Origin: Hygrocybe punicea
Taxonomy: Eukaryota; Basidiomycota; Agaricomycetes; Agaricales; Hygrophoraceae
Assembly (NCBI GenBank): GCA_963556145.1
Contig: OY744463.1
Location: forward strand, 2,356,001 to 2,420,000
DNA length: 64,000 nt
Direction of reading: 5' to 3'
The notes under the pieces are model-generated. The model saw only the letters and a list, made by a program, of their open reading frames with translations. It did no database searches and was not told the origin of the DNA. How positions within the stretch are numbered: the first letter of the stretch is position 1; every line of letters begins with the position of its first letter. Shown piece by piece: positions 47,924 through 58,819 of the stretch. Made by a program: the position numbers and the translations under genes.

Positions 47924-48108
47924 ATCGCAACCAAATTCATTATTTGTACGTATTTGACAAGTGTCCAAGTCCACTGCCTGGTACTGGCACCGAGGGCCAA
48001 CAACTGTCCCTGATATCTGTCCACCTTCACGTTCACGTTCGCCCCCAAAGGGTCATGCTGTGACTATCGATTATTATCTGTCCGGACGACTTGAAGAGTA
48101 GACGCCCG

Positions 48109-48114
48109 CACGTG
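48109..48114. promoter_or_regulatory. CACGTG palindrome 18 bp before RNase III-like start
   Basis: Second copy in the same 236-bp divergent promoter, placed almost symmetrically to the first. Confidence 0.45.
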
Positions 48115-48131
48115 TTAGATTTCATGGCCAC

Positions 48132-49140
48132 ATGACCACTGCGGCGCAGTACTCTTCGAGATCTGCCAGTGGGATGATTCTCGATCTCAAATCCAACATG
48201 TCTCTTCCTCTACCCAAACTTACTGGGGACATCATCCTAGAAGTGTTCACACACAAATCACTCCGATACGGTAATCCTACCGCCAATAACGAGTACGATA
48301 ATGAACGATTGGCCGTGCTTGGGGCGACCGCCATCGACATGGCCGCAACATATGTCCTATTCCTTCAGAAACCTATGCTGAATTCAGAAGATATTACTGT
48401 ACGCCGCCCCCCAGTAACCTCATACAAGCGATCCAACTTGATGTCACATCCGCATAGAAAACAAGAAACGAGACTTTGTCGCCGTCCAACATCGAATCTT
48501 GGGTGCGAAACAACGGATTGATCGACAAGTTACGGTTCGCACCGAGTGAATTTGACAAGGTCCAAAATCCAGAGGTGAATTAATCCTGTAGAGAAATGAA
48601 CGAATGTATGACTTTAATATTTCAAGGAACTTCGCTTCCTTTTAAACTCGTATGTTGGCGCTCTTTACGTCCAAAATGGACTGGCCCCAATTCAAGAATG
48701 GATGGCCCGTATTATCATCCCAAATCAGGAGCTTCCTGTCTCTTCCCCTCCCCCTCCTCCCGCCCACCCCCCAGCCTACCAGTTCGGAAACAATCCCCAG
48801 TACCCTCCTCCCCCATCCGCCTCGCCTCCTCCACTCCCCGCAACGCAATCTAAAGGGAACACCAGCCCCATAACGCTGTCGCTCGTCAACCAGATCGCAT
48901 CGCAGAAGGCTTCCCAAATCTTGTACTCGGCGGAAAGTTCGGGTCCAGCTCATCAGCCAACATGGGTCGTCAAGTGTTCTAGTGTGTATCATCGCCCATT
49001 AAACGTTGTGTTGCCACGCTCACCGTTCGGACGTTCTAGTTAATGGAGTGGAAAAGGGCAAAGGCACCGGCAAGAATCAGAAGGTTGCTAAGGAAGAAGC
49101 AGCGAGGCAAGCATATTTCGCTATGGGATGGGACTCCTAG
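48132..49140 (+). CDS. RNase III fold plus dsRNA-binding domain protein, catalytic residues lost
   Basis: Four exons, join(48132..48398, 48458..48574, 48627..48981, 49040..49140), 279 aa. The RNase III fold is recognisable from FTHKSLRYGN, YDNERLAVLGATAIDMAATY and LLNSYVGALYVQNG. In active enzymes the first signature reads NERLEFLGD; here the two acidic positions are Ala61 and Ala65. The second pair of carboxylates before GALY is also absent (Phe and Asn). A proline-rich linker leads to a dsRBD: PTWVVKCSINGVEKGKGTGK, then NQKVAKEEAARQAYFAMGW. The protein probably binds structured RNA without cutting it. Mitochondrial ribosomal protein mL44 has the same inactive architecture and is the best comparison, but I see no clear mitochondrial presequence. 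Start could also be Met15. Confidence 0.85.
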
Positions 49141-49350
49141 TGAGTTGCCAAAAAAAAAGTTAACAACCAAGTGATACGCTGAATGTTTTCCCATAGAATG
49201 TATCTTCACTTCATTGTTCGGGCGGACGGCGCGTTAAACTGTTGTATCTGACGCTAGAGCGTCAAACATATAGTGTACATAAGGTCCTGAAACGTGAAAC
49301 GACAAATGTATCAATCGCACTTGTAACGATACTCAAATCCTCTTCAGAGA

Positions 49351-50095
49351 CTAGCTGAGATACCAAAACACAAAATAAGCTCCAATTAGTCCCAGGAGAA
49401 TCTTCAGCTGTGGATCCATATTCTGCACGCTCGCCACAACGTGATTCAGCCCAACCGTCGCGTTGGCCTGTGGAGGACTGCTACCGAGTGTCTGACCCTT
49501 TCCAGAAAATGCACTCGTAGAGGATGAAGAGGAAGAATGACGGCGAAGGGCGTCCTCAAGTGCACTGTGTTCAAAGTTGAAAGAAGATTCAGTGAAGGAC
49601 ACATCCGAAGCTTATGAAAGCCATGAGTCCATACCTCTTGTTAGCACCACGCACTTGGTCGACTTTTGTGCTCCCCTTCAGAAAGATGAACGTTGGCCTG
49701 CCAGATCGTACGTTGTCAGCAAGTTTTCTAGACGGCAGGGGATGGTGGCGAAACGTACATTGCAGAAACATTATACAAACCTGCGACATCTTTTGCCGCA
49801 TCTACATCACATTTCAGGAAGTTGACATTGTTGTATTGCTTTGAGAGAGCCTCGAATGTTGGAGCAATCATGTGGCAAGGGCCACACCTGCGGATGAACC
49901 ATTAATATTCCTGTTAGCAGATTGCCAGTCAACCAGAGTAGAGGATTACCATGATGCATGGAAGTCTATGACCTGTGTAGAATGCCCAGTTTACGATACG
50001 ATAAAACTGAATATTTGAACACTCACGGAAAGCTTGTCTCCCGTCCCAAGTATCTCGTTGAGCTGAGAGACCGACGTCAAGTGCGTGATCGTCAT
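49351..50095 (-). CDS. Thioredoxin with C-terminal tail anchor
   Basis: Five exons, complement(join(49351..49564, 49635..49697, 49759..49887, 49950..49972, 50027..50095)), 165 aa. The active site is complete: HASWCGPCHMIAP with Cys32 and Cys35, and the cis-proline in VSAMPTFIFLKG. The active-site Trp is encoded across an intron, after a 23-nt exon. Residues after the 105-aa thioredoxin fold form a Ser/Gly-rich spacer (RRHSSSSSSTSAFSGKG). The protein ends in a single hydrophobic stretch with almost nothing behind it (DPQLKILLGLIGAYFVFWYL, then S). This is the layout of a tail-anchored membrane protein, so the thioredoxin domain would face the cytosol. A PITH domain as in Txl1 is absent. The gene diverges from histone H4 (151 bp between starts). 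Confidence 0.92.
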
Positions 50096-50139
50096 TTTCA
50101 GGCTTTGGAAGTTCCCCGTTCAAAAACGTTCGAGTCAAA

Positions 50140-50193
50140 TGCGGGTCGCCGATTGCCGGCAGATTTACTCATGTTTACGTTTACCGACCCGCA
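50140..50193. promoter_or_regulatory. Inverted repeat TGCGGGTCG/CGACCCGCA in the thioredoxin/H4 promoter
   Basis: Perfect 9-bp inverted copies at 50140-50148 and 50185-50193, 36 bp apart, about 55-105 bp before the H4 ATG. Candidate binding site of a dimeric or paired regulator; no factor can be named. Confidence 0.5.
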
Positions 50194-50246
50194 ATCTCCA
50201 CCCATCACTACCGTCACTCAAGAATCAACTTGAAGATACTGTCAGC

Positions 50247-50722
<476 letters not shown>

Positions 50723-50839
50723 GTGTCTATATGATCGTTTGCCTTTGATAATTATTTAAAGTCAACTTCGTGCATAATACAAATCGAAAATAAGAGTCGG
50801 TGAAAGGTACATTGCTGATCTCAATCGTCATAACTTTCG

Positions 50840-52966
50840 TCAAAAAACTCGAGATTTCGGAGAAGGGACAAAGGCTCCAAGGCCTGGCCTATGTTGAGAA
50901 GCGCCTTCTGCATCCAACAGCTCGCAGAGATGGGACGGAGGAATGATGTGTTTCGAAGGCTGAAAACTCGTATTCATGTTTTCAACTGCCGCCAACCCGC
51001 CCCTGCGTCTTCGTTCTCCAGCAGAAGAAGCTCGGCGGCGGCGCATTTGTTGGTTGTTCATCTGGACTGCTGGAAGCTTTGAAGAGATCAATACATGCGC
51101 GCTGGTTCCTGCACCACCTTGGGACTTCGTGATCAATGGTTCTTGATCTCCATGGGGTACAACATTTGACCTTGCCCTCCGATGTCTACTCCAAGCATGC
51201 GAACTTGCGAGATAAGTATTCTGTATTGTCGTCCTGATGTTCGACATCGACGGTACACTACGCATGGACAGTTTCGGCGGTTCCATTTTCTCCGCGATCA
51301 GGTTAGGGATGACACTCTTCCGGACAATGTGCATCAGCCGAATCTTCTTTCCTTGAAGCGAATGGAGTAACACAGGTGAACAAGAGAACGTCAGAGGGGT
51401 CAACGTTTTTTCGCCATCCATGATTCGGCCAGTTGCCTCGACCCTGCGGTCGTCCACCATGTAATCAAATTTCCATTTGAGCTTGGCGGGGTCAGAGCCA
51501 AGACTTGGGTTGTTGTCGTTGAAGCAAGAAGGCAGAGATGACGTTTCGGTTCCGTGGACAGTATACACCCCGTTGGACTTAAGGCTCAGAGAAGCTTGGC
51601 GGGAAATGTAATCCCGCGATTCATTCCCGTTCACGGTGATTCGGCGCAGAGTAGGCAGACTATCGAATGGCGCATAGTGAAAAATATAGGACTGCCGCTT
51701 AGCTGGCATGAATTCGACCACACCATCACCCACGATGGAGTCATCCGGCTGACGACTGACGTAGTGGTTGGAGCGGCGAAATGAACTGTATCCAATTAGC
51801 TTAAAGGAAGGTTGGACCGAACGAAATCCCTCTTGGTCAATGAGAAGTTCGACGATAATGTCCTTAAGCCAGGATAGATTTCGGGGTAAGAAGGCATACT
51901 TGGGATCGATGGGCGAAGTAGATCGATTTGGAGAGCTTGACGCAGGTCCTCGAAGGGGGGTTGGAATGGAGCTATAAATTACTTCGGCGCTATGGTTAGA
52001 ATATGGTCCTTCTGCTGTCGGAGAATAAGGTGTTGGTTTGGAGAGTATTGAAGTGCTCTGGGGCGTGCGAAAACTTCGCGACCGTTCCTCAAGAGGTATC
52101 CCCCGTAACCCATCCCTGCTCCCAGTGTTATCTTGACAAGGTGCTAGGTCTTCAATATTGAAGTGGAACTTGCGTCTAGAGCGAGGAGAAGAGGGGTATG
52201 ACAGAGCCGAGTCAACCGAGGGCGATGGAGACGGCGGGGCATAATTAGGCGTGGACAGCGTCGAGAACGTCTGAGAAGGGGTCATATATCGTAAAATCTG
52301 TTCGAATGCACAGTCGTTTCCCTCGTGTTCGAAGACAGTGTAGGTGGCCTGGACAACATTATTCGAAGAAGAGCTCGAAGAAAGTTTGAAAACTGGCGAC
52401 GTTTCGTCAGGAAGAAGTGTCAAATCACAACGGCCTCCAAATTCAGAGATAAAGGGAAGTCCAGAGTCGCCAGAGGTATGAGCAAGGTAAGGTGAGGTCA
52501 CAGTGAATGATCTGGGGCAGTTTTGGAGGCAGCAATCTTTTTCCCGAGAGATAAAATCCAGATGAGGAGTGGCAGTTGAAGATGCGGACTTGGATCGAAC
52601 TGATACATCCCAGTCAGAATTGGCAAGATATGCCAAGGAACAACCGTCGTCGGAGGTGTCAGGTGAAGAGGACTTGCATTCCGAACCAACCTGATTAGCT
52701 TTCCTCGTTGTGGGCCCGAAGGTGCACATAGTCTCGACAGTTTGAGCACTCGAACATGGTGTGATGCCACACGTCCCTCCGCTAGCACTGGAGCTCAAGG
52801 AAGTTATGCTAGGACTGTCAAACAAGATGGGTATTTCTCCAGAGGTCCATGTTGCACAAACGTGGCTCGGACTCAGGATTGGGGATGGCGGTGTGAGGGA
52901 AGACAACGCGCAAAGCACAGACGAAGAGGTTCGGAGTCGACAAGGAGTTTGTGGATCTGCATCCAT
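50840..52966 (-). CDS. Orphan Ser-rich protein of 708 aa, function unknown
   Basis: One uninterrupted open frame, which is unusual among these intron-dense genes. I do not recognise the family. The first 330 residues are Ser/Pro/Thr-rich and disordered (SSSASGGTCGITPCSSAQTV). Residues about 350-560 look globular and beta-rich, from LSWLKDIIVELLIDQEGFRS through VQPSFKLIGYSSF, KRQSYIFHYAPFDSLPTLRR and WKFDYMVDDRRVEATGRIMD to PLTFSCSPVLLHSLQGKKIR. An aromatic and basic stretch (HIVRKSVIPNLIAEKMEPPK) leads to an Arg-rich tail (MRRRRASSAGERRRRGG). There is no signal peptide or membrane segment. The Arg-rich tail suggests nuclear or nucleic-acid contact (inference). Start codon is 55 bp from that of the kinase gene. 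Confidence 0.8.
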   Translation of the reverse strand: MDADPQTPCRLRTSSSVLCALSSLTPPSPILSPSHVCATWTSGEIPILFDSPSITSLSSSASGGTCGITPCSSAQTVETMCTFGPTTRKANQVGSECKSSSPDTSDDGCSLAYLANSDWDVSVRSKSASSTATPHLDFISREKDCCLQNCPRSFTVTSPYLAHTSGDSGLPFISEFGGRCDLTLLPDETSPVFKLSSSSSSNNVVQATYTVFEHEGNDCAFEQILRYMTPSQTFSTLSTPNYAPPSPSPSVDSALSYPSSPRSRRKFHFNIEDLAPCQDNTGSRDGLRGIPLEERSRSFRTPQSTSILSKPTPYSPTAEGPYSNHSAEVIYSSIPTPLRGPASSSPNRSTSPIDPKYAFLPRNLSWLKDIIVELLIDQEGFRSVQPSFKLIGYSSFRRSNHYVSRQPDDSIVGDGVVEFMPAKRQSYIFHYAPFDSLPTLRRITVNGNESRDYISRQASLSLKSNGVYTVHGTETSSLPSCFNDNNPSLGSDPAKLKWKFDYMVDDRRVEATGRIMDGEKTLTPLTFSCSPVLLHSLQGKKIRLMHIVRKSVIPNLIAEKMEPPKLSMRSVPSMSNIRTTIQNTYLASSHAWSRHRRARSNVVPHGDQEPLITKSQGGAGTSAHVLISSKLPAVQMNNQQMRRRRASSAGERRRRGGLAAVENMNTSFQPSKHIIPPSHLCELLDAEGASQHRPGLGAFVPSPKSRVF

Positions 52967-53021
52967 GCCAGTGGTTCAAGTTCCAGAGTACTGAGTCACC
53001 TGACCCTGCAATTATCGCAGA
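52967..53021. promoter_or_regulatory. 55-bp bidirectional promoter, orphan gene (-) and ketosamine kinase (+)
   Basis: Only 55 bp between two start codons. No recognisable box; initiation inside coding-proximal sequence is likely. Confidence 0.55.
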
Positions 53022-54148
53022 ATGACTGGCAAGATTCCTGCCATTCTCATCCAACACCTCCAAATCCTTGAGCCAAATGCAGATTTCTTGGGGGGCCCTC
53101 CATGTATCAGATCAACTGGAGGGCAAAGGTATTTCGGAAAAGTTGGATCGCCGAACGAAATAGAACAATATACGGGCGAAGTAGAGTCACTTAAAGCCAT
53201 GGCAATCGCAGCGCCAGATTTGGCTCCACGAGTCCTAGCTTTTGGCATCGAAGGCAGCTCGGGCAACAACGAGTCCTCCATTGAAACGCGAGGCCGACCG
53301 TTCTTCCTGTCTGAGTATAAAGATCTAACCCATCTGACCAACGATGCGGCTCAGGTGCTGGGAAAGAGGTTGGCGACTGAATTACACATGTACAAGAGCA
53401 CGAATGGGTTTGGGTTCGACGTTCCAACCTATTGCGGCGCGACCAGGTTAAAGAATGGATGGTTCGAAACCTGGGAGCAGTGCTACAGCTCGATGATCGG
53501 AGACTTACTTACGCAACTTGCAAGGAAAGGGGGCTTTTCGCACCTTTGCAGTCAGGGCGAGGAGTTGCGGAAAACGTGAGTCTCATGCGGACCCATCAAG
53601 TCGACTTTTCATGGATCGTTTCACTTTGGGCAGAGTTATTCCTCGTCTGCTCGGGCATTTGATTGTCGAACCCGTTCTTCTGCACGGTGATCTGTGGGTG
53701 AGCTTCCTGCCTTTGGAGATGCAACAACGATGAAACCTGTGACCAGAGCGGGAACACTGGCACAGATAAATTAACGGGAAGACCAGTGATTTTTGACCCG
53801 TCATCGTATTACGGGCACAACGAAGCAGAGTAAGTGCGACATGCTTTTGTGGAAATGGTCATGCTTATCTTCCCCGTAGTCTGGCCATAGCTCGGATATT
53901 CGGGGGTATTCCCAGAGCATTCTTTACTGCATATGAAGCGCATCATCCGATCACTGAGCCCGTGCATGAAAAGGAACACCGCGCTGACCTGTATGAGTTG
54001 TTTCATTACCTCAACCATACACTTCTTTTCGGTGTAAGTTTCATTCTGTTATTCGAAGGGCATGTCTGAGGGTTCGATTCAGGGTTCTTATGCCGGTTGC
54101 GCTCTGCAGATAATTGACAAACTGCTGAAGGCCTATACTACAGAATGA
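53022..54148 (+). CDS. Fructosamine/ketosamine-3-kinase
   Basis: Five exons, join(53022..53575, 53634..53697, 53747..53829, 53880..54033, 54083..54148), 306 aa. It phosphorylates ketosamines on glycated proteins, leading to deglycation. The catalytic loop is LLHGDLWSGN; the metal-binding segment is VIFDPSSYYGHNEADLAI. The N-lobe has GGQRYFGKVG with the ATP-binding lysine and YTGEVESLKAMAIAAPDLAP, followed by FFLSEYKDLTHL. The C-terminal helices RADLYELFHYLNHTLLFGGS and YAGCALQIIDKLLKAY close the fold. Length matches FN3K. Exon junctions rebuild LHGDLW-SGN and NEAD-LAI without gaps. Confidence 0.95.
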
Positions 54149-54562
54149 AGTGTACATGTACATGCATATCGTGATTCGGTTTCCGCTATACGATCGTTAC
54201 CTTGCTTGTACATATATGATTGATCGGCTTCAATGATTGTTACCTGTGCTGACTTATCGTCTGAATCATTGACATTGACTTGACTGACATATCTTTCATT
54301 TATTACTAATAATAATAATAACAAGAACGATACTTGCACTGACTTGTCCTCGTTGTTTTAAATCTTTCCTTGAGTTTCAACAAGAGTAAACAAAGCTCTC
54401 TGTCCAACCACCTCAACGATTCCGTTGACTTCGTCGTGTCCACGTCGTGTACTAATATAGAGACTCGCTCTTTCGACCTTGGCATCGATTGGGTCGCTTG
54501 GTTCAAGAAAATCTCGGTCTCCCGTCTTCTTTCAGTTCTTTCGTTCCCAACCACTATAGACC
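54149..54562. other. Intergenic between the kinase gene and RPB2 (414 bp)
   Basis: Holds the kinase 3' UTR and the RPB2 promoter. It has a (TAA)5 microsatellite at 54307-54321 and a CT-rich stretch ending TTTCTTTCAG-like just before RPB2, perhaps a 5' UTR intron acceptor. No gene seen. Confidence 0.5.
54307..54321 (+). repeat. (TAA)5 microsatellite
   Basis: Five TAA units in the RPB2 upstream region. Confidence 0.8.
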
Positions 54563-57500
54563 ATGAGTCAAGAAGGTATCTATTATATGCCTGATGCCTA
54601 ACCTGTGGTTAAAATTATTCCCTGAGAATTTAACGCCACTCAAGACTACGGTTTGAACGATGATCCCAATACTGAGATGGGGATGGACGAGGATTTTGAG
54701 GAGATAACTCAAGAGGATTGCTGGACCGTAATCTCAAGTTTTTTTGAACAAAAAGGTCTTGTCAGACAGCAACTAGACTCCTTTGACGAGTTCGTCCAAA
54801 ATACCATGCAGGAACTTGTTGACGAGAACTCGGATCTCATCCTCGACCAGGCCGACCAGCACACAGGTCATGATTCCGATATGACTCGTCGGTATGAGAT
54901 CAAATTCGGTCAAATTTATCTTTCTAGACCAACGGTCACTGAGGCGGATGGTTCGGTTGTGCCAGTATTCCCGCAGGAGGCTAGGTTGCGGAATTTGACC
55001 TATTCCGCGCCGTTGTATATTGAGATGAAAAAGAGAGTCCTGGTTGGTCGCGAGGATCCGAATGGGATGCCAGGAGACGTTGTTTGGGACGCGGAGCACG
55101 ATGAATCTCCAGAAGATACCACTAAAGTGTGGATCGGCAAGGTAAAGAACTATCTGGACGGGAGTAGAGGTCTGTTTTCATGATTTCCCTTGACAGGTTC
55201 CTATCATGTTGCGGTCGACATTTTGCATTCTACGTGGATTACAGGACCAAGACTTGTATGACTTGAACGAATGTCCTTACGATTCTGGAGGTTACTTCAT
55301 CATCAATGGCTCCGAAAAAGTCTTAATTGCCCAAGAGCGGATGGCCACGAATCACGTTTACGTTTTTGCAAAAGCTCAGCCTTCCCCCATCAATTTCCTC
55401 GCCGAAATCCGCAGTGCCGTCGAAAAAGGTGGGAAGACAATAAGTCAATTCCAAGTGAAGATGTTCCACCGGAATCAGGAGCGGTCGGTCAGTAGCGTGA
55501 TTGCTATATAACTTCGACGATGGGAACTTAATTGTTTCTTAGCTTGGAAACGTAATGAAGGCCACAATTCCATATATCAAAGTTGACATACCCATATGGG
55601 TTGTATTCCGTGCTCTCGGTGTTATTTCAGACCGGGATATTCTCGAGCATATCTGCTACGATATGCAGGATGCTCAAATGCTCGAAATGTTGAAGCCTTG
55701 CATCGACGATGGTTTTGTGATTCAAGATCGAGAGGTCGCTCTTGATTTTATTGGGAACCGTGGTACAACTACCGGTCTCTCTCGTGAGCGCCGTATTCGC
55801 TATGCTCAGGAGATTCTGCAGAAAGAGATGTTACCGCACGTGTCAATGGCTGAAGGTTCCGAATCCAAAAAAGCGTATTTCTTCGGTTATATGATCCACC
55901 GTTTGCTGCTTGCTGCGATGGAGCGGCGAGAACTGGACGATCGTGATCATTTCGGCAAAAAGCGACTTGATCTAGCTGGACCTCTCTTGGCAAATCTGTT
56001 CCGTATGCTCTTCCGGAAATTGACGAAGGATGTCTATCGGTATCTACAAAAGGTTCCCTCCCCTTTTCTTCTTCCCATCTTTTAATGTTACTGACATCCA
56101 GTTTAGTGTGTTGAAATGCACAAGGAATTCAATCTTGCCCTAGCTGTCAAGCACCAAACGATCACCAATGGTCTCAAGTACTCACTAGCCACCGGCAATT
56201 GGGGTGATCAGAAGAAATCCATGTCATCGAAAGCAGGTGTATCGCAGGTCCTGAATCGATACACGTACGCATCTACACTATCTCATTTGCGTCGGTGCAA
56301 CACTCCATTAGGCCGGGAGGGCAAGATTGCCAAGCCACGCCAGTTGCACAACACTCATTGGGGCATGGTGTGCCCTGCTGAGACTCCTGAAGGTCAGGCT
56401 TGCGGTCTCGTCAAAAATCTTGCTCTTATGGCGTGTATTTCGGTGGGATCTTACTCTGCTCCCGTCATCGAATTTTTGGAGGAGTGGGGGCTGGAATCGT
56501 TAGAAGAGAATGCGCACTCCTCGACGCCATGCACGAAGGTCTTTGTTAACGGTGTGTGGATGGGGGTTCATCGTGATGCCGCAAACTTGGTGAAGACCAT
56601 CAAGAAGTTACGCAGGAAGGATGATATTAGTCCTGAGGTCTCCGTGGTGCGGGACATCCGCGAGAAGGAACTGAGGCTATATACCGACGCAGGGCGGGTT
56701 TGTCGACCTCTTTTCATCGTCGAAAATCAACAACTTGCATTGCAGAAAAAGCACATTAGGTGGTTGAACAACGGATCTAGAGAAGACATGGCTGACGAAG
56801 ATGGCACGCCCTTGGAATTCAAATGGGAACAACTGGTAAAAGGAGGCATTATTGAGCTGTTAGATGCTGAAGAAGAGGAGACCGTCATGATTTCCATGAC
56901 GCCAGAAGACTTGGAGAATTCAAGACTTCAGCAAAGCGGTGTTGACCCTCATGCTAATGATGGTGAATTTGACCCGGCCGTACGGCTGAAAGCGGGTATT
57001 AATACCCACACTTGGACACACTGTGAAATCCATCCAAGCATGATTCTTGGCATCTGCGCCAGCATTATTCCTTTTCCTGACCATAATCAGGTGTGCATTC
57101 TGGTTCAGACGTTTTGTCTGGTGATACTCAGATAGACCTTAGTCTCCTCGAAACACCTACCAGTCTGCTATGGGCAAGCAAGCCATGGGTATATTTCTGA
57201 CTAATTTTTTAATTCGTATGGACACTATGGCCAATATTCTCTATTACCCTCAAAAACCTCTCGCCACCACACGGTCTATGGAATACCTCAAATTCCGAGA
57301 GCTTCCTGCAGGCCAAAATGCTATCGTCGCCATCCTATGTTACAGCGGTTACAACCAAGAAGACTCGGTTATCATGAACCAAAGTTCCATCGATCGCGGT
57401 CTCTTCCGAAGTATATACTACAGGAGCTACATGGACCTCGAAAAGAAGAGTGGCGTTCAGCAGCTGGAGGAGTTCGAGAAGCCTACGCGTGAAAACACAC

Positions 57501-58736
57501 TTCGTATGAAGCATGGAACTTACGACAAACTTGAGGATGATGGGCTAATTGCTCCTGGTACTGGCGTTGCCGGGGAGGACATAATAATTGGCAAGACGGC
57601 GCCTATTCCTCCAGATAGTGAAGAACTAGGTCAACGGACAAGAACACACACCCGGCGAGATGTGTCAACGCCACTGAAAAGTACTGAGAATGGAATCGTA
57701 GACCAAGTCTTGATCACGACCAACTCCGAGGGCCAGAAGTTCGTCAAAATTCGTGTTCGGGCAACTCGTGTCCCCCAAATCGGCGACAAATTTGCCTCCA
57801 GACACGGTCAAAAAGGTACCATTGGTATTACGTATCGTCAAGAGGACATGCCCTTTACTGCTGAAGGAATAGTCCCCGACATCATTATCAATCCTCACGC
57901 TATTCCTTCTCGCATGACTATTGGGCACTTGGTCGAGTGTCTTTTGTCCAAAGTTGCCACTCTCATCGGCAACGAAGGAGACGCGACTCCCTTCACAGAT
58001 TTGACTGTTGAATCAGTGTCGACATTCTTGCGGCAGAAAGGTTACCAGTCGCGTGGTTTAGAGGTCATGTATCATGGTCACACAGGCCGCAAACTTCAGG
58101 CTCAAATTTACCTTGGCCCGACCTATTATCAGCGGTTAAAACACATGGTAGACGATAAAATTCACTCACGGGCGAGAGGTCCTGTCCAGATACTGACAAG
58201 GCAACCGGTGGAAGGTAGGAGTCGTGACGGTGGTTTGCGTTTTGGGGAGATGGAACGTGATTGCATGATCTCTCATGGTATCGCCGGGTTCTTGAAGGAG
58301 CGTCTGTTTGATGCTAGTGATGCCTACCGACTACATGTTTGCGACATGTAAGTGTTTTTTTTTCTTCATTGCAAGCAGCTCCTTACAAATATCTTTAGTT
58401 GCGGATTGACTGCCATCGCTAACCTTGTAAGTAAAACCACCGTTATCTGAACAACTTTCCTCACTGGTCCGTTGCACAGAAAAAACAAACTTTTGAAGTG
58501 CGTCTTTTGTGTGTTAAAAGATTGTTTTTCATACATTGATGCCTTCATAGTGCCGTGCATGTAAAAACAAAACGGCATGTTCTCAACTTTATATTCCATA
58601 CGCGGCCAAACTCCTTTTCCAGGTATGTCCTGGTGATCGTTTTCGTGACATTCTACTCAACTCTCAATAGGAATTGCAGAGCATGAACATTGCCCCTCGG
58701 TTGTATACGGTATCATCAGGTCGAACCCGAGACTAA
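54563..58736 (+). CDS. RPB2: RNA polymerase II second-largest subunit RPB2
   Basis: Ten exons, join(54563..54575, 54627..55141, 55197..55487, 55543..56052, 56107..57090, 57143..58347, 58399..58426, 58480..58497, 58551..58622, 58671..58736), 1233 aa. It forms the wall, hybrid-binding and lobe parts of Pol II. Diagnostic blocks are [17 protein letters not shown], the catalytic-site segment [16 protein letters not shown], the [16 protein letters not shown] block, and [14 protein letters not shown]. The C-terminal zinc module [12 protein letters not shown]...CRACKNK has all four cysteines. The 13-nt first exon and an 18-nt exon (KKQTFE) lie at the two ends. Length and motifs leave no doubt. It converges on the PTM1-like gene with 83 bp between stop codons. 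Confidence 0.98.
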
Positions 58737-58819
58737 TGTTGCCGTTGGCATCAACCGCTTCCTCTGATGCATATATATTACATATTAAGCTGAAGTTTGT
58801 GATAACTACAACGAAAAAG

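Noticed and set aside
54065..54085. tRNA-like T-arm sequence (GGTTCGATTC)
   Set aside because: It lies in intron 4 of the ketosamine kinase gene. No matching acceptor stem, anticodon arm or D-arm could be found around it.
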